From: Nitrospinota bacterium
Lineage (GTDB): Bacteria > Nitrospinota > Nitrospinia > UBA9942
Reading direction: 5' to 3'
Assembly: GCA_016234205.1 (NCBI GenBank)
Contig: JACRGN010000018.1
Span: forward strand, 1 to 14,923
Length of the DNA: 14,923 nt
Shown here: in pieces, positions 1 to 6,543 of the stretch
Position numbering within the stretch: the first letter of the stretch is position 1
Layout of the letters: each line of letters starts with the position of its first letter
Program-made: the position numbers and the translations under genes
The notes under the pieces: model-generated
The model's input: the letters and a program-made list of their open reading frames with translations, nothing else
Told to the model about the DNA's origin: nothing
The model's database searches: none

Positions 1-2289
1 ACCAAGAGACATATACATCGTAAATCTCTCAATTGTATTCAGTTCCCTTCCGCTTAAGGCAAATGTAAAGTTTTTAAATGCCCCATCATAATTTTTATCT
101 TCTATCTGTTTTAATGCCTCTGATATAAGAGGGTCTTCAACCTCCTCTATAGGGGTCAAGGATTCGAGGGTTCGAGGGTTCGAGGGATTATTCTCGCTTG
201 ACCCCTTGACCCCTTGACCCCTTGACCCCTTGATTTCTCCAAATATATTTTCCATCATCTCCCTCACCCTATGGTCATAGGTATGCAATTTTAAAACATC
301 TTCTCTTCCTCTCTCTGCTATTGCCTCTCTCTCTTTCGGATGGATGAGATAATAGTCTGCAAGCTCGATAATATTTTCATCGTTGTATATTACAAGATGC
401 TCCCTGTCCTTAAAAAAATCTGTAAAACCGCTCTCTTTTGCATTGTCTGTGAATAAGAGACTGCCGGTTGATAGTGCCTCAAAGACCCTCATATTGAGGT
501 CATCTTTAATTGCCTCATTAAAAATAATCTTTGAACGGCTGAATGTGAGTGCCATATCCTTAAGAAATGACCTCTCTACATGGACATTAAAATATCTTGA
601 GAGTTTATCAAGGAGCATCTTTCTCCTGACATGATTCTTTGTAATACTTCCTACAAACCCTATGTCGTATACCTTTTCAACATCAAATTTTTTATGAATA
701 CCGGGGTCGCATCCAAGCGGAAGCCAGTGGACATTCATGCACCCTGCATTTTTAAAATCAGGGATATATTTTTTCTGGGCAACAAATACAAAGTCAAACT
801 GTTTAGCCCAGTCAAGATGCCATGATAGATTCAGATGTGAGTCAATCATATAACAGGCAGTGGGAAACGATAATTTTTGAATGCCTTGAGGGAAATATCC
901 ATATACAGATTCAATCCACAAAAAGAGGTCAGGCATAAATCCATGAGGAAGTTTTTTTAATATTTCATCAATTGAGACATTCTTACTGCATGAGATATCA
1001 TGAGATTTTACCTCCTCCCTCATATTCTCAAGGTTCCATAGACGGACAATATCCTGCCCTATTGATGGGCCGCATGTCACAACATTATGAAATTTATTAA
1101 GACTCTCTTCCATATATCTTGCAGTTGTAACTGGATAAGATACATAGGCGAGGAGAATGTTAAATTTAGGGTTCGAGGATTCGAGGATTCGAGGGTTTGA
1201 GGGTTCAATTTTTATTTTCACTTGACCCCTTGACCCCTTGACCCCTTGACCCCTTGCCTTTTCAAACACTCCGTTCCATTTTTTAACAAAATCTTTTATA
1301 TTAAAGTCCTTTTCTATTGTCTTTCTTGCATTTACTCCCAATCTAACTGCCTCATCTGAAGAAGTTAAAAGATATTTTATTTTTTCTGAAAGATATTTTG
1401 TATCGCCTGATATATAACCATTGTAACCATCAATTATTGGCGAAGTCTTATTGGCTATAGAAACAACAGGCATACCTGTTGCCATTGCCTCTAAGCAAGA
1501 AAGATTATAGCCGTCTTCAAACCCATCAGCTGTCGTATTAAGATAGACCCTGTGTGAACGGTAACACTCCTTTAAGTCATCCCAACTCTCAGTAAACCTT
1601 CCTCCATCCAATGGGTCGTTTATACCCAACAATGTAGATGGTATCTCTTTTTCATCTCTCTTGCCCATTGCCCATTGCCCATTGCCCCCCCTGCTTACTA
1701 CTTGCAGGGGCAGGCTTGCCCCCTGACCCTTTTTTAATATCTCATTCTGAATAGAATATCCCATCATTATATCCCTTCTCTTCATGAAATTCCCAACCCT
1801 CAAGACCTTCTGCTCCGAGCCGTAATAACCGCCATAATCGGATAGGTCAATACCGGGCGTAATAACATCTCCATCCAACTCCCAATCATCCATTTTTATT
1901 TTGGAAATAAATACGAGATGAAGGTTATCAATACCGCTTATAAGCTCCATAACCGATTTTAGATAGCCCTCTTTACTGTATTTATTCCCGCCAAGGGCTA
2001 ATTCTGTGGTGAGTTTGTTATGGAATATTAGAATCTTGGGGACTGGATAGTCTTTAACTTCGGTTAAATCCTTTAAATTGTGGCACACTACAGCATCATA
2101 ATATCCTGAAGACAGCCTATCAAAGGCATTTTTCTCTCTTATTATTCTGGTATTTTCCGGGACAGGTCTCGTATTATAAAACCATATCTTGCTCCCCCCT
2201 TTAAACCTCTCCAGTATTTCAAACTGGTGGACTGTCTTTGCGAGGGAACAGATATAAGCCTCATGCCAGTTAAATGTCAAAATATTCAT
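1..2289 (-). CDS. Giant glycosyltransferase: GT4-type + CgeB-like domains + probable TPR start (partial, runs off the window)
   Basis: This frame is open without a stop from the ATG at 2289 to base 1 (763 codons); the 3' end lies outside. Residues about 1-340 form a GT-B glycosyltransferase; the start MNILTFNWHEAYICSLAK is typical of cluster transferases, and EDGYNLSCLEAMATGMPVVS (about 253-272) is the GT4 E-x7-E sugar-nucleotide motif. Residues about 375-680 form a second transferase of the CgeB/Glyco_trans_1_2 type, with MRVFEALSTGSLLFTDN near 595-612. From about 725 the chain looks TPR-like (SEALKQIEDKNYDGAFKNF). Three word arrays lie in frame, near residues 186-209, 345-373 and 685-712, the last two in the linkers between domains. 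The ATG has no Shine-Dalgarno sequence and follows a palindrome and a weak sigma-28-like site. CgeB-type transferases beside flagellin genes are usually thought to glycosylate flagellin; that role is inferred here. Confidence 0.88.
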   Translation of the reverse strand, partial: MNILTFNWHEAYICSLAKTVHQFEILERFKGGSKIWFYNTRPVPENTRIIREKNAFDRLSSGYYDAVVCHNLKDLTEVKDYPVPKILIFHNKLTTELALGGNKYSKEGYLKSVMELISGIDNLHLVFISKIKMDDWELDGDVITPGIDLSDYGGYYGSEQKVLRVGNFMKRRDIMMGYSIQNEILKKGQGASLPLQVVSRGGNGQWAMGKRDEKEIPSTLLGINDPLDGGRFTESWDDLKECYRSHRVYLNTTADGFEDGYNLSCLEAMATGMPVVSIANKTSPIIDGYNGYISGDTKYLSEKIKYLLTSSDEAVRLGVNARKTIEKDFNIKDFVKKWNGVFEKARGQGVKGSRGQVKIKIEPSNPRILESSNPKFNILLAYVSYPVTTARYMEESLNKFHNVVTCGPSIGQDIVRLWNLENMREEVKSHDISCSKNVSIDEILKKLPHGFMPDLFLWIESVYGYFPQGIQKLSFPTACYMIDSHLNLSWHLDWAKQFDFVFVAQKKYIPDFKNAGCMNVHWLPLGCDPGIHKKFDVEKVYDIGFVGSITKNHVRRKMLLDKLSRYFNVHVERSFLKDMALTFSRSKIIFNEAIKDDLNMRVFEALSTGSLLFTDNAKESGFTDFFKDREHLVIYNDENIIELADYYLIHPKEREAIAERGREDVLKLHTYDHRVREMMENIFGEIKGSRGQGVKGSSENNPSNPRTLESLTPIEEVEDPLISEALKQIEDKNYDGAFKNFTFALSGRELNTIERFTMYMSLG
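151..232. repeat. 8-bp word element, copy 1, in frame inside the giant glycosyltransferase
   Basis: On the plus strand, three perfect TTCGAGGG octamers (163-186) are followed after a short spacer by 4.5 perfect CTTGACCC octamers (197-232). The two arms are imperfect reverse complements. Read on the minus strand, the right arm encodes KGSRGQGVKGS, cycling through all three frames because the unit is 8 bp, with no stop. It separates the CgeB-like domain from the TPR-like region. Confidence 0.9.
1168..1256. repeat. 8-bp word element, copy 2, in frame inside the giant glycosyltransferase
   Basis: Four octamers (TTCGAGGA, TTCGAGGA, TTCGAGGG, TTTGAGGG; 1172-1203), an AT-rich spacer, then 4.5 perfect CTTGACCC units (1221-1256). 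Same family and same orientation as the copy at 151-232, with an identical right-arm unit count. It codes for the linker between the GT4-type and CgeB-like domains. Confidence 0.9.
1663..1732. repeat. Heptamer array plus GC-rich hairpin inside the GT4-type domain
   Basis: Three GCCCATT heptamers (1663-1683) are followed by a hairpin with stem GGGGCA/TGCCCC and loop GGCT (1707-1722). On the coding strand this adds a low-complexity stretch (GQGASLPLQVVSRGGNGQWA) at about residues 186-209, a place where a GT-B fold would not be expected to carry it. The frame stays open through it. Confidence 0.8.
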
Positions 2290-2298
2290 AAAATAATA

Positions 2299-2380
2299 TT
2301 ATAAGAAATCAAAAATTAGCCATCTTGGTAAAATCGTCCTTGATTGTCTTAAGGGCTAATTTTGTTCTGATTTCTTATAA
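2299..2380. repeat. Long near-perfect palindrome (possible MITE or hairpin) before the giant glycosyltransferase
   Basis: The left arm TTATAAGAAATCA + AAAATTAGCC (2299-2321) is matched by the right arm GGCTAATTTT (2354-2363) + TGATTTCTTATAA (2368-2380). All 23 arm positions pair; the only interruption is a 4-base bulge (GTTC) in the right arm. The central 32 bases are unpaired. It ends 9 bases from the start codon of the downstream gene, so the folded transcript would place a stem right at the translation start. It is not built of short words like the other elements, so it may be a small terminal-inverted-repeat element. Confidence 0.85.
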
Positions 2381-2399
2381 GTTCCTTCTTCATATTTTA

Positions 2400-2426
2400 T
2401 TATCGGAAATTAAATGATAAGCCTAA
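2400..2426 (-). promoter_or_regulatory. Candidate sigma-28 (FliA) promoter for the giant glycosyltransferase
   Basis: On the minus strand the -10 is TCCGATAA (2400-2407), the same octamer as in the strong fliC promoter, preceded after 11 bases by TTAGGCTT, which matches the TAAAGTTT -35 at 5 of 8 positions. It lies about 110 bases before the start codon at 2289. The -10 is convincing and the -35 is weak. Confidence 0.45.
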
Positions 2427-2496
2427 AGATGAAATAAGGAAATGCAAACAATATGCCAGAAAAACAAAGACCAACACCTGATAAAACTTTAATCAT
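2410..2496 (-). CDS. Possible 28-residue hydrophobic small protein
   Basis: An ATG at 2496 opens a frame encoding MIKVLSGVGLCFSGILFAFP plus eight more residues (YFIFRLII), then TAA at 2410. The composition is that of one transmembrane helix. The same frame is open upstream for about 25 further codons back to a stop overlapping the end of fliS, but without a usual start codon. No Shine-Dalgarno sequence sits at a normal distance. It overlaps the -35 region of the candidate promoter at 2400-2426. It may be a chance reading of AT-rich DNA or the remnant of a longer gene after fliS. Confidence 0.2.
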   Translation of the reverse strand: MIKVLSGVGLCFSGILFAFPYFIFRLII

Positions 2497-2574
2497 TTCA
2501 AATAGATAGAGATAAGCCCTTTTTTTGTTTATGTGTGGATGATAATTCGGTGGGAATTTTTTTCCTTTATATGA

Positions 2575-3015
2575 TTAACATCTGATAGCCATCTTTTTTT
2601 CAACATAACCTGCCCTATCACTTGTAACCTGTTCATTCTTATAACTATTATTCACAACAGTATCCCATGCATCCCTCAATTCCGTGAGAATCTTGATTAT
2701 ATCTTCAATATATTTCTCATGCCCCTGCACATTAGCCATTATAAGATTACGGTTCATGAATAAATATAGCTTTGATAAATTACCTGCAATCTCTCCCCCA
2801 TTTTCCATATCAAGAGAATTCATTAACTCCAGAATTATATCCTGCGTCTTTCGTATGTAAGTACCCCTCCCTGCAATATCCTTTGAGCGGATTTTATTAA
2901 TTGACTCCCTTGCAAATCTTATTGCACCGTCATACATCATCAAAATCAGCTTTGACTTTTTTGCAGTTAATATCTGATTATTCTGATAATACTTTGCATA
3001 TCCGTTATTGTACAT
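2575..3015 (-). CDS. fliS: Flagellar export chaperone FliS
   Basis: FliS binds the C-terminal disordered part of newly made flagellin in the cytoplasm, prevents early polymerisation and hands it to the export gate. The 146-residue product shows family traits: an N-terminal YAKYYQNNQILTA-like stretch, then KLILMMYDGAIRFARESI, and a helix bundle ending with LTELRDAWDTVV. The usual length is about 130, so this one has a slightly long C-terminal tail. The start is ATG at 3015 with a GGAGGG Shine-Dalgarno. It begins 27 bases after fliD ends and is presumably cotranscribed with it. No FliT-like gene follows. Confidence 0.95.
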   Translation of the reverse strand: MYNNGYAKYYQNNQILTAKKSKLILMMYDGAIRFARESINKIRSKDIAGRGTYIRKTQDIILELMNSLDMENGGEIAGNLSKLYLFMNRNLIMANVQGHEKYIEDIIKILTELRDAWDTVVNNSYKNEQVTSDRAGYVEKKMAIRC

Positions 3016-3042
3016 AAAATCCCTCCATTATTTTAGTTGTCA

Positions 3043-4665
3043 TTATCTTCTCCTCGCTGCTGAAACATTATTGAGGTTTGTCAATTGCTGATTCAAATAG
3101 CTCCCCTGACTCTGTAGTTTACTCATTACTACCTCAAGAGAGGTAAATTTTCTCTTAAGCCCTTCTTCTTTCTTATTAATTCGTAAATTGAGGCCGTCTA
3201 TCTGGTCATTAACATCCTTAGTCCTCTTCTGTATATCCTCTTCCTCGGCAAAGATTAATCCCTTATATGATTTATCGGTCAGATATTTTATATCTGTAGT
3301 TAATTGCTCCGCCACACCGAGGGAAACTGTTACACTCCCATATGAGCCATTTGATAGACTATTCAAACTTACCTTTAGCCCTTCTTCATCATATCCGCTC
3401 CCTCCTGTCCAGTAGTTGCCTGAGCCTGTGGCATCATGCCATGCAGATGTCCCGCTTTTCCTTAACTGGACAACCCCACCGGAAACCCTTACTTCATAGG
3501 TTCCCCCCTTTGTCTTTTCTGAATGAGTAACATAGGTAACATTTGTATCCGTAGAGCTTCCGAATTCTGTAAAGAGTTTGCTTACCCCTGAATAATCATT
3601 CCTCAATGCATCCGAGAGTTCGGAATCATTTATAGATAATCTTCCATCCTCCCCTGTCCTTATACCTATTTGTGATAAATATGTATAACTCCCTGACAGG
3701 CCTGGAACTGCATCAGAGACAATCCCCCTCAATTTCTGCTGAATAGACATAAGGGTATTATTGCCAAAGAGGGGGCCTCCGGTTGTCTTTTTGTTTGTAT
3801 CATATGTAAACTGGTCTTTTATAAATGAGAGGACATCATTATATGCATTTACAAAATTTAAGATATTCTGTTTTACCTTGCTTGTATCAGATGCAAATGT
3901 TATTGCGCCTGAGCCTGCCGATTGCAGATTAAGGGTAACTCCATCAATTACATCTGTTACAACATTGGAGCTTTTACTTATACTTATACCATCAAGCTCA
4001 ATACTGGCATTAGATGCAGATTGAGACTTTGTCCATGAAAAGAGAGGCAGCCCCGCAAACCCGCCCTGGAGGTTATCCTGTATAGTTATTTTATTATCTG
4101 CCCCTGTAGCTGTTCCTGTAATGGAAAGTCTATAAGAACTGCCATCATTTATTATGGACGCTGTGACACCAGCATTTGAGTTATTAATAGCAGTCTTTAT
4201 CCCATCCAGTGTATTGTTACTTGAATTTACATCTATTCTTGTAGTTTTAGAACCAACAGTTATGGTCAAAGTCCCGACTCCGATTCCCAATGTCGAGGAT
4301 GTCGAAGAAAACCCCTGAGACACCTCTTTTTCAGCCTTTGCGAGGGAGCTTACCTTTATTGTATATGTTCCTGATGCTGCCGAACTTGAGGCAGTAGCTG
4401 TTAGGACAGTCTGGGTTGAAAGAGAATTGTTGTTTGCAAATGAAGATGTAACACCAATGAACTCGCTCTTTTTATTGATGGCATTTACAGCAGTTTCCAG
4501 TGCATACAATTTTTTATTGACATCCTGCCATGAGGAAAACTGGGTGTCAAGTGTGTTTTTTTTGTTTTCCAGTAACGTTACAGGCTTCCGCTCAAGTTCA
4601 ATCAGCTTAGAAATTATATTGGTTGTATCAAGTCCTGATGCGAGTCCGCCTACCGAGAGAGCCAT
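3043..4665 (-). CDS. fliD: Flagellar hook-associated protein 2 (filament cap) FliD
   Basis: FliD forms the cap at the filament tip and helps flagellin fold into place. The 540-residue product starts with the family signature SVGGLASGLDTTNIISKLIE. It has a FliD N-terminal domain over roughly the first 100 residues, a Ser/Thr/Gly-rich middle with the IKVSSLAKAEK type of stretch, and a FliD C-terminal domain ending in a coiled coil (about 470-535) with SKLQSQGSYLNQQL. The start is ATG at 4665 with a GGGGG Shine-Dalgarno 5 bases away. A sigma-28-like promoter lies about 65 bases upstream, so it can be transcribed separately from fliC-flaG. No word array interrupts it. Confidence 0.97.
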   Translation of the reverse strand: MALSVGGLASGLDTTNIISKLIELERKPVTLLENKKNTLDTQFSSWQDVNKKLYALETAVNAINKKSEFIGVTSSFANNNSLSTQTVLTATASSSAASGTYTIKVSSLAKAEKEVSQGFSSTSSTLGIGVGTLTITVGSKTTRIDVNSSNNTLDGIKTAINNSNAGVTASIINDGSSYRLSITGTATGADNKITIQDNLQGGFAGLPLFSWTKSQSASNASIELDGISISKSSNVVTDVIDGVTLNLQSAGSGAITFASDTSKVKQNILNFVNAYNDVLSFIKDQFTYDTNKKTTGGPLFGNNTLMSIQQKLRGIVSDAVPGLSGSYTYLSQIGIRTGEDGRLSINDSELSDALRNDYSGVSKLFTEFGSSTDTNVTYVTHSEKTKGGTYEVRVSGGVVQLRKSGTSAWHDATGSGNYWTGGSGYDEEGLKVSLNSLSNGSYGSVTVSLGVAEQLTTDIKYLTDKSYKGLIFAEEEDIQKRTKDVNDQIDGLNLRINKKEEGLKRKFTSLEVVMSKLQSQGSYLNQQLTNLNNVSAARRR

Positions 4666-4681
4666 AATAACCCCCGAAAAT

Positions 4682-4713
4682 AGTGTCAGTTATTTAAGTT
4701 TACTAACTGTTCA
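4682..4713. repeat. Degenerate AGTGTCAG-type element remnant in the fliD leader
   Basis: AGTGTCAGTT, an AT-rich spacer and ACTAACTGTTCA resemble a shortened, decayed copy of the elements that flank fliC. It lies between the candidate fliD promoter and the fliD start. Confidence 0.4.
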
Positions 4714-4728
4714 ATGTATTTGCTTAAT

Positions 4729-4756
4729 TTATCGGAATATAGGCAGGATTACTTTA
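4729..4756 (-). promoter_or_regulatory. fliD: Sigma-28 (FliA)-type promoter for fliD
   Basis: The minus strand reads TAAAGTAA (4756-4749), 12 bases, then TCCGATAA (4736-4729). The consensus is TAAAGTTT-N11-GCCGATAA. It is a good match but one base wide in the spacer. Transcription would start near 4722, giving a leader of about 57 bases. Confidence 0.7.
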
Positions 4757-4776
4757 GGGGAATTTAAAGGATGCAG

Positions 4777-4854
4777 AAAAAAGGTTGAGGTTTAGGTTAA
4801 GGCTGAGGAAAAGGAAAATAGTATCTACTTAACCTTAACCTCAGCCTTAACCTT
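4777..4854 (-). terminator. 6-bp word inverted repeat with T-run after flaG
   Basis: A run of six-base words (GGTTGA, GGTTTA, GGTTAA, GGCTGA; 4783-4806) faces a run of reverse-complement words (CCTTAA, CCTCAG, CCTTAA; 4834-4851), so it folds into a long imperfect stem. On the minus strand the stem is followed by six T residues (4777-4782). It lies 9 bases after the flaG stop and before the fliD promoter, the right place for a terminator. It also belongs to the word-element class. Confidence 0.6.
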
Positions 4855-4862
4855 CTTATTCC

Positions 4863-5213
4863 TTACCCTCCGTCATTAAATATCATTCCTTTAAGCTCAT
4901 CCATCCGCTGGGATAGATTTATTATCTCCTCTGGTGGAATCTGTCTGATTACCTTTTTTGTATCACCATCAACAACCTTAACCACAACCTGCTTTGTCTT
5001 CTGGTCAACATCAAAATTAATCTTGTGGTTATAATTTTTGACAATACTATTAAGTTTTTCTACCTCGCCCTGAACATCCTTCATGCTCGGCTTTACGTTG
5101 TTCACAGATTCATCAGATTTGACATCCTTCACATTAGGAGGCCTATCCTGAGACGGCTCAAAGGAACTGACAGGAGGCTGTGATACCTTTTCTGATACTC
5201 TATTTATTGACAT
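4863..5213 (-). CDS. flaG: FlaG-family flagellar protein
   Basis: FlaG proteins are small flagellar proteins coded beside flagellin and FliD, and they influence filament length. The 116-residue product has a Pro/Ser-rich disordered N-terminal half and the conserved C-terminal half: INFDVDQKTKQVVVKVVDGD followed by KKVIRQIPPEEIINLSQRMD. I place the start at the ATG at 5213 because GGGGGTG lies 8 bases upstream; a GTG at 5222 would sit on top of that Shine-Dalgarno. It lies between fliC and fliD, separated from fliC by a word element. Confidence 0.92.
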   Translation of the reverse strand: MSINRVSEKVSQPPVSSFEPSQDRPPNVKDVKSDESVNNVKPSMKDVQGEVEKLNSIVKNYNHKINFDVDQKTKQVVVKVVDGDTKKVIRQIPPEEIINLSQRMDELKGMIFNDGG

Positions 5214-5234
5214 AATATTCACCCCCGTCCATAC

Positions 5235-5297
5235 AGTGTAAGTGTCAGTGATGAGTGTCAGTTTCTTCTAACTGACATGACACTTTCACTATTCACT
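5235..5297. repeat. AGTGTAAGTGTCAG element, copy A, between fliC and flaG
   Basis: It runs from AGTGTAAGTGTCAGT to CACTATTCACT and contains an 8-bp stem TGTCAGTT/AACTGACA with a short loop on the coding strand. Its two ends match those of the copy at 6270-6331 in direct orientation. There is no T-run on the minus strand, so a terminator role is unlikely; a pause or processing site is possible. Confidence 0.85.
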
Positions 5298-5300
5298 ACC

Positions 5301-6158
5301 TTATCCTAAGAGCTGCAATACTGTCTGTGGCACAAGGTTTGCCTGAGCAAGAATCGCAGTTGATGCCTGAACCAATATCTGGTTTCGGGTAAACTGAGAG
5401 ATTTCACTTGCATAATCTGCATCCCTTATCTGTGATTCCGCTGCCTGAAGGTTCTCAGAACTTATCTGGAGATTAGCTATCGTATATGTAAACCGGTTCT
5501 GAACCGCACCGAGTCTACCACGGGCGTCTGTTACCTTTGAAATAGCGCTGTTGATTGTTGAAAGTGCAGTCAATGCCTCAGCAGCCGCAGTAACCGATAG
5601 ATTCTGTATGGCAAGACCTGTAGAATCTATTGCAGTTACATCAACTGATGTATTCAGATTGATTCTGTCATTTGCTGTTGATTTAAAACCGATTTGAATA
5701 ATTACCTGGCTTGATGCAGCAACACTTGAGCTTAAAGCCCCATTAACAAGTTTCTGCCCGTTAAACTCTGTAACAGATGTAATTCTGTCTAATTCGTCCC
5801 TGAGCGCTCCAAATTCCCTCTGAATTGTCTGTCTCTCTGTAGAGCCGACACTGCCTGTAGCAGCCTGTGCCGCAAGCTCCCTCATACGAGTTAACATGGC
5901 TGACTGCTGATTCAAGGCACCTTCTGCAGTATTTATGATGCTGATACCATCGTTTGAATTTCTTACGACCTGATTTATTGCCCTTATATCTGACCTTAAT
6001 TTCTCAGATATTGCAAGACCTGCTGCATCATCAGCACCCCTGTTTACTCTTAATCCAGAAGATAGTTTCTCAAGAGACGATCCGAGGTTTGCATTGTTGC
6101 TTCCCAGGTTTCTCTGGGCGTTCATAGAATAAAGGTTATTGTAAATTCGTAACGGCAT
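5301..6158 (-). CDS. fliC: Flagellin (short, D0/D1 type)
   Basis: This is the main filament subunit, secreted through the flagellar export system. The 285-residue product has the full N-terminal D0/D1 signature (LEKLSSGLRVNRGADDAAGL, then MRELAAQAATGS) and C-terminal D1/D0 (RLGAVQNRFTYTIANL, ending TVLQLLG). Only about 90 residues separate the conserved ends, so the outer D2/D3 domains are missing. Ser/Thr clusters such as LSSSVAASSQ are possible O-glycosylation sites. I chose the ATG at 6158 because a strong AGGGAGGA lies 5 bases upstream and the protein then begins MPLRIYNNLYSMNAQRNL; a start at 6227 would add 23 residues translated from a repeat. It is driven by the promoter at 6544-6570 through a long leader. 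Confidence 0.97.
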   Translation of the reverse strand: MPLRIYNNLYSMNAQRNLGSNNANLGSSLEKLSSGLRVNRGADDAAGLAISEKLRSDIRAINQVVRNSNDGISIINTAEGALNQQSAMLTRMRELAAQAATGSVGSTERQTIQREFGALRDELDRITSVTEFNGQKLVNGALSSSVAASSQVIIQIGFKSTANDRINLNTSVDVTAIDSTGLAIQNLSVTAAAEALTALSTINSAISKVTDARGRLGAVQNRFTYTIANLQISSENLQAAESQIRDADYASEISQFTRNQILVQASTAILAQANLVPQTVLQLLG

Positions 6159-6176
6159 ATTTTCCTCCCTGAATTT

Positions 6177-6241
6177 AGTGTAGGTGTCAGTTTTTAGTGT
6201 TAGTTTTTTTTTACTGACACTAATCACTTACACTGTTCACT
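6177..6241. repeat. AGTGTAAGTGTCAG element, copy B, in the fliC leader
   Basis: It runs from AGTGTAGGTGTCAG through a T-run to ACTGACACTAATCACTTACACTGTTCACT. Left-arm words AGTGTxxG are answered by reverse-complement right-arm words. It is adjacent and parallel to the copy at 6270-6331, about 28 bases away, suggesting tandem duplication. Confidence 0.85.
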
Positions 6242-6269
6242 GATTGTGGGCATCCATGCCCCTTCTTTT

Positions 6270-6331
6270 AGTGTAAGTGTCAGTTTTTAGTGTCAGTTTT
6301 TTTACTGACACTGACACTGGCACTATTCACT
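6270..6331. repeat. AGTGTAAGTGTCAG element, copy C, in the fliC leader
   Basis: It begins AGTGTAAGTGTCAGT and ends CACTATTCACT, exactly as copy A on the other side of fliC does. The internal stem is AGTGTCAG/CTGACACT around a T-run. With copy A it forms a direct-repeat pair bracketing fliC. Confidence 0.85.
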
Positions 6332-6426
6332 GTTTTTTCAGGCTATTATATTTTGAGTGGTCAAGCCTTACATTCCACTTTCTTAAATTTTTTATCACCC
6401 CCTTCATACTAAAAGATTAAGAATAA

Positions 6427-6526
6427 AGATTCTTCCCCTTCGCTTCGCTCAGGGCTAAAGGCTCACTCGCTTAGAATGACATTTTCCTTTTTGTCATTCT
6501 GAAGGAGCAAAGCGACTGGAGAATCT
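6427..6526. repeat. REP-like interspersed repeat with outer and inner inverted arms
   Basis: The outer arms AGATTCT (6427-6433) and AGAATCT (6520-6526) enclose CTTCGCTTCGCTC facing GAGCAAAGCGAC, and an inner perfect stem AGAATGAC/GTCATTCT. Sequences of this TCATTCTGAAGGAGC type recur in many unrelated environmental bacterial genomes. It lies within the fliC leader, just downstream of the promoter. Confidence 0.85.
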
Positions 6527-6543
6527 CAGAATACTCAATTCTT

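Larger units (their letters stand above)
6159..6543 (-). other. Long fliC leader, mostly repeat elements
   Basis: About 380 untranslated bases separate the expected start of transcription (near 6537) from the fliC start. Flagellin leaders are normally well under 150 bases. It holds two tandem AGTGT elements (6177-6331), about 95 bases of AT-rich unique DNA, and the REP-like element at 6427-6526. The unique part contains a 26-codon frame (6407-6327, starting MKGVIKNLRKWNVRLD) without a Shine-Dalgarno, which I regard as doubtful. Nothing else is recognisable. Confidence 0.7.

Noticed and set aside
197..232. CRISPR array
   Set aside because: The units are 8 bp and contiguous, without unique spacers; no cas genes are present.
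383..825. Plus-strand open frames opposite the giant glycosyltransferase
   Set aside because: They lie antisense to a continuous, family-recognisable coding frame and have no family signature.
1168..1256. Assembly or adaptor artefact explaining the word arrays
   Set aside because: The arrays differ in sequence, are degenerate, keep reading frames open and occur with inverted arms in many places, which artefacts would not produce.
1..2289. Glycosyltransferase as a pseudogene broken by repeats
   Set aside because: No stop or frameshift occurs over 763 codons, and motifs on both sides of each array are intact.
2298..2303. TATAAT-like -10 for the giant glycosyltransferase
   Set aside because: It lies about 10 bases before the start codon inside the palindrome arm, with no matching -35 at 17 bases.
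2465..2491. Sigma-28 promoter from TAAAGTTT at 2484-2491
   Set aside because: The -35 octamer is perfect, but the sequence 11 bases downstream is GGTCTTTG, with no CCGATAA.
3268..3277. CCGATAA-type -10 within fliD
   Set aside because: It is inside conserved coding sequence and lacks a TAAAGTTT-like element upstream.
3188..4795. Plus-strand open frames opposite fliD
   Set aside because: Antisense shadows of a clear FliD gene; composition follows the complement of fliD codons.
6159..6227. Longer flagellin start at 6227
   Set aside because: The added 23 residues translate repeat copy B, while a strong Shine-Dalgarno and the canonical flagellin N-terminus point to 6158.
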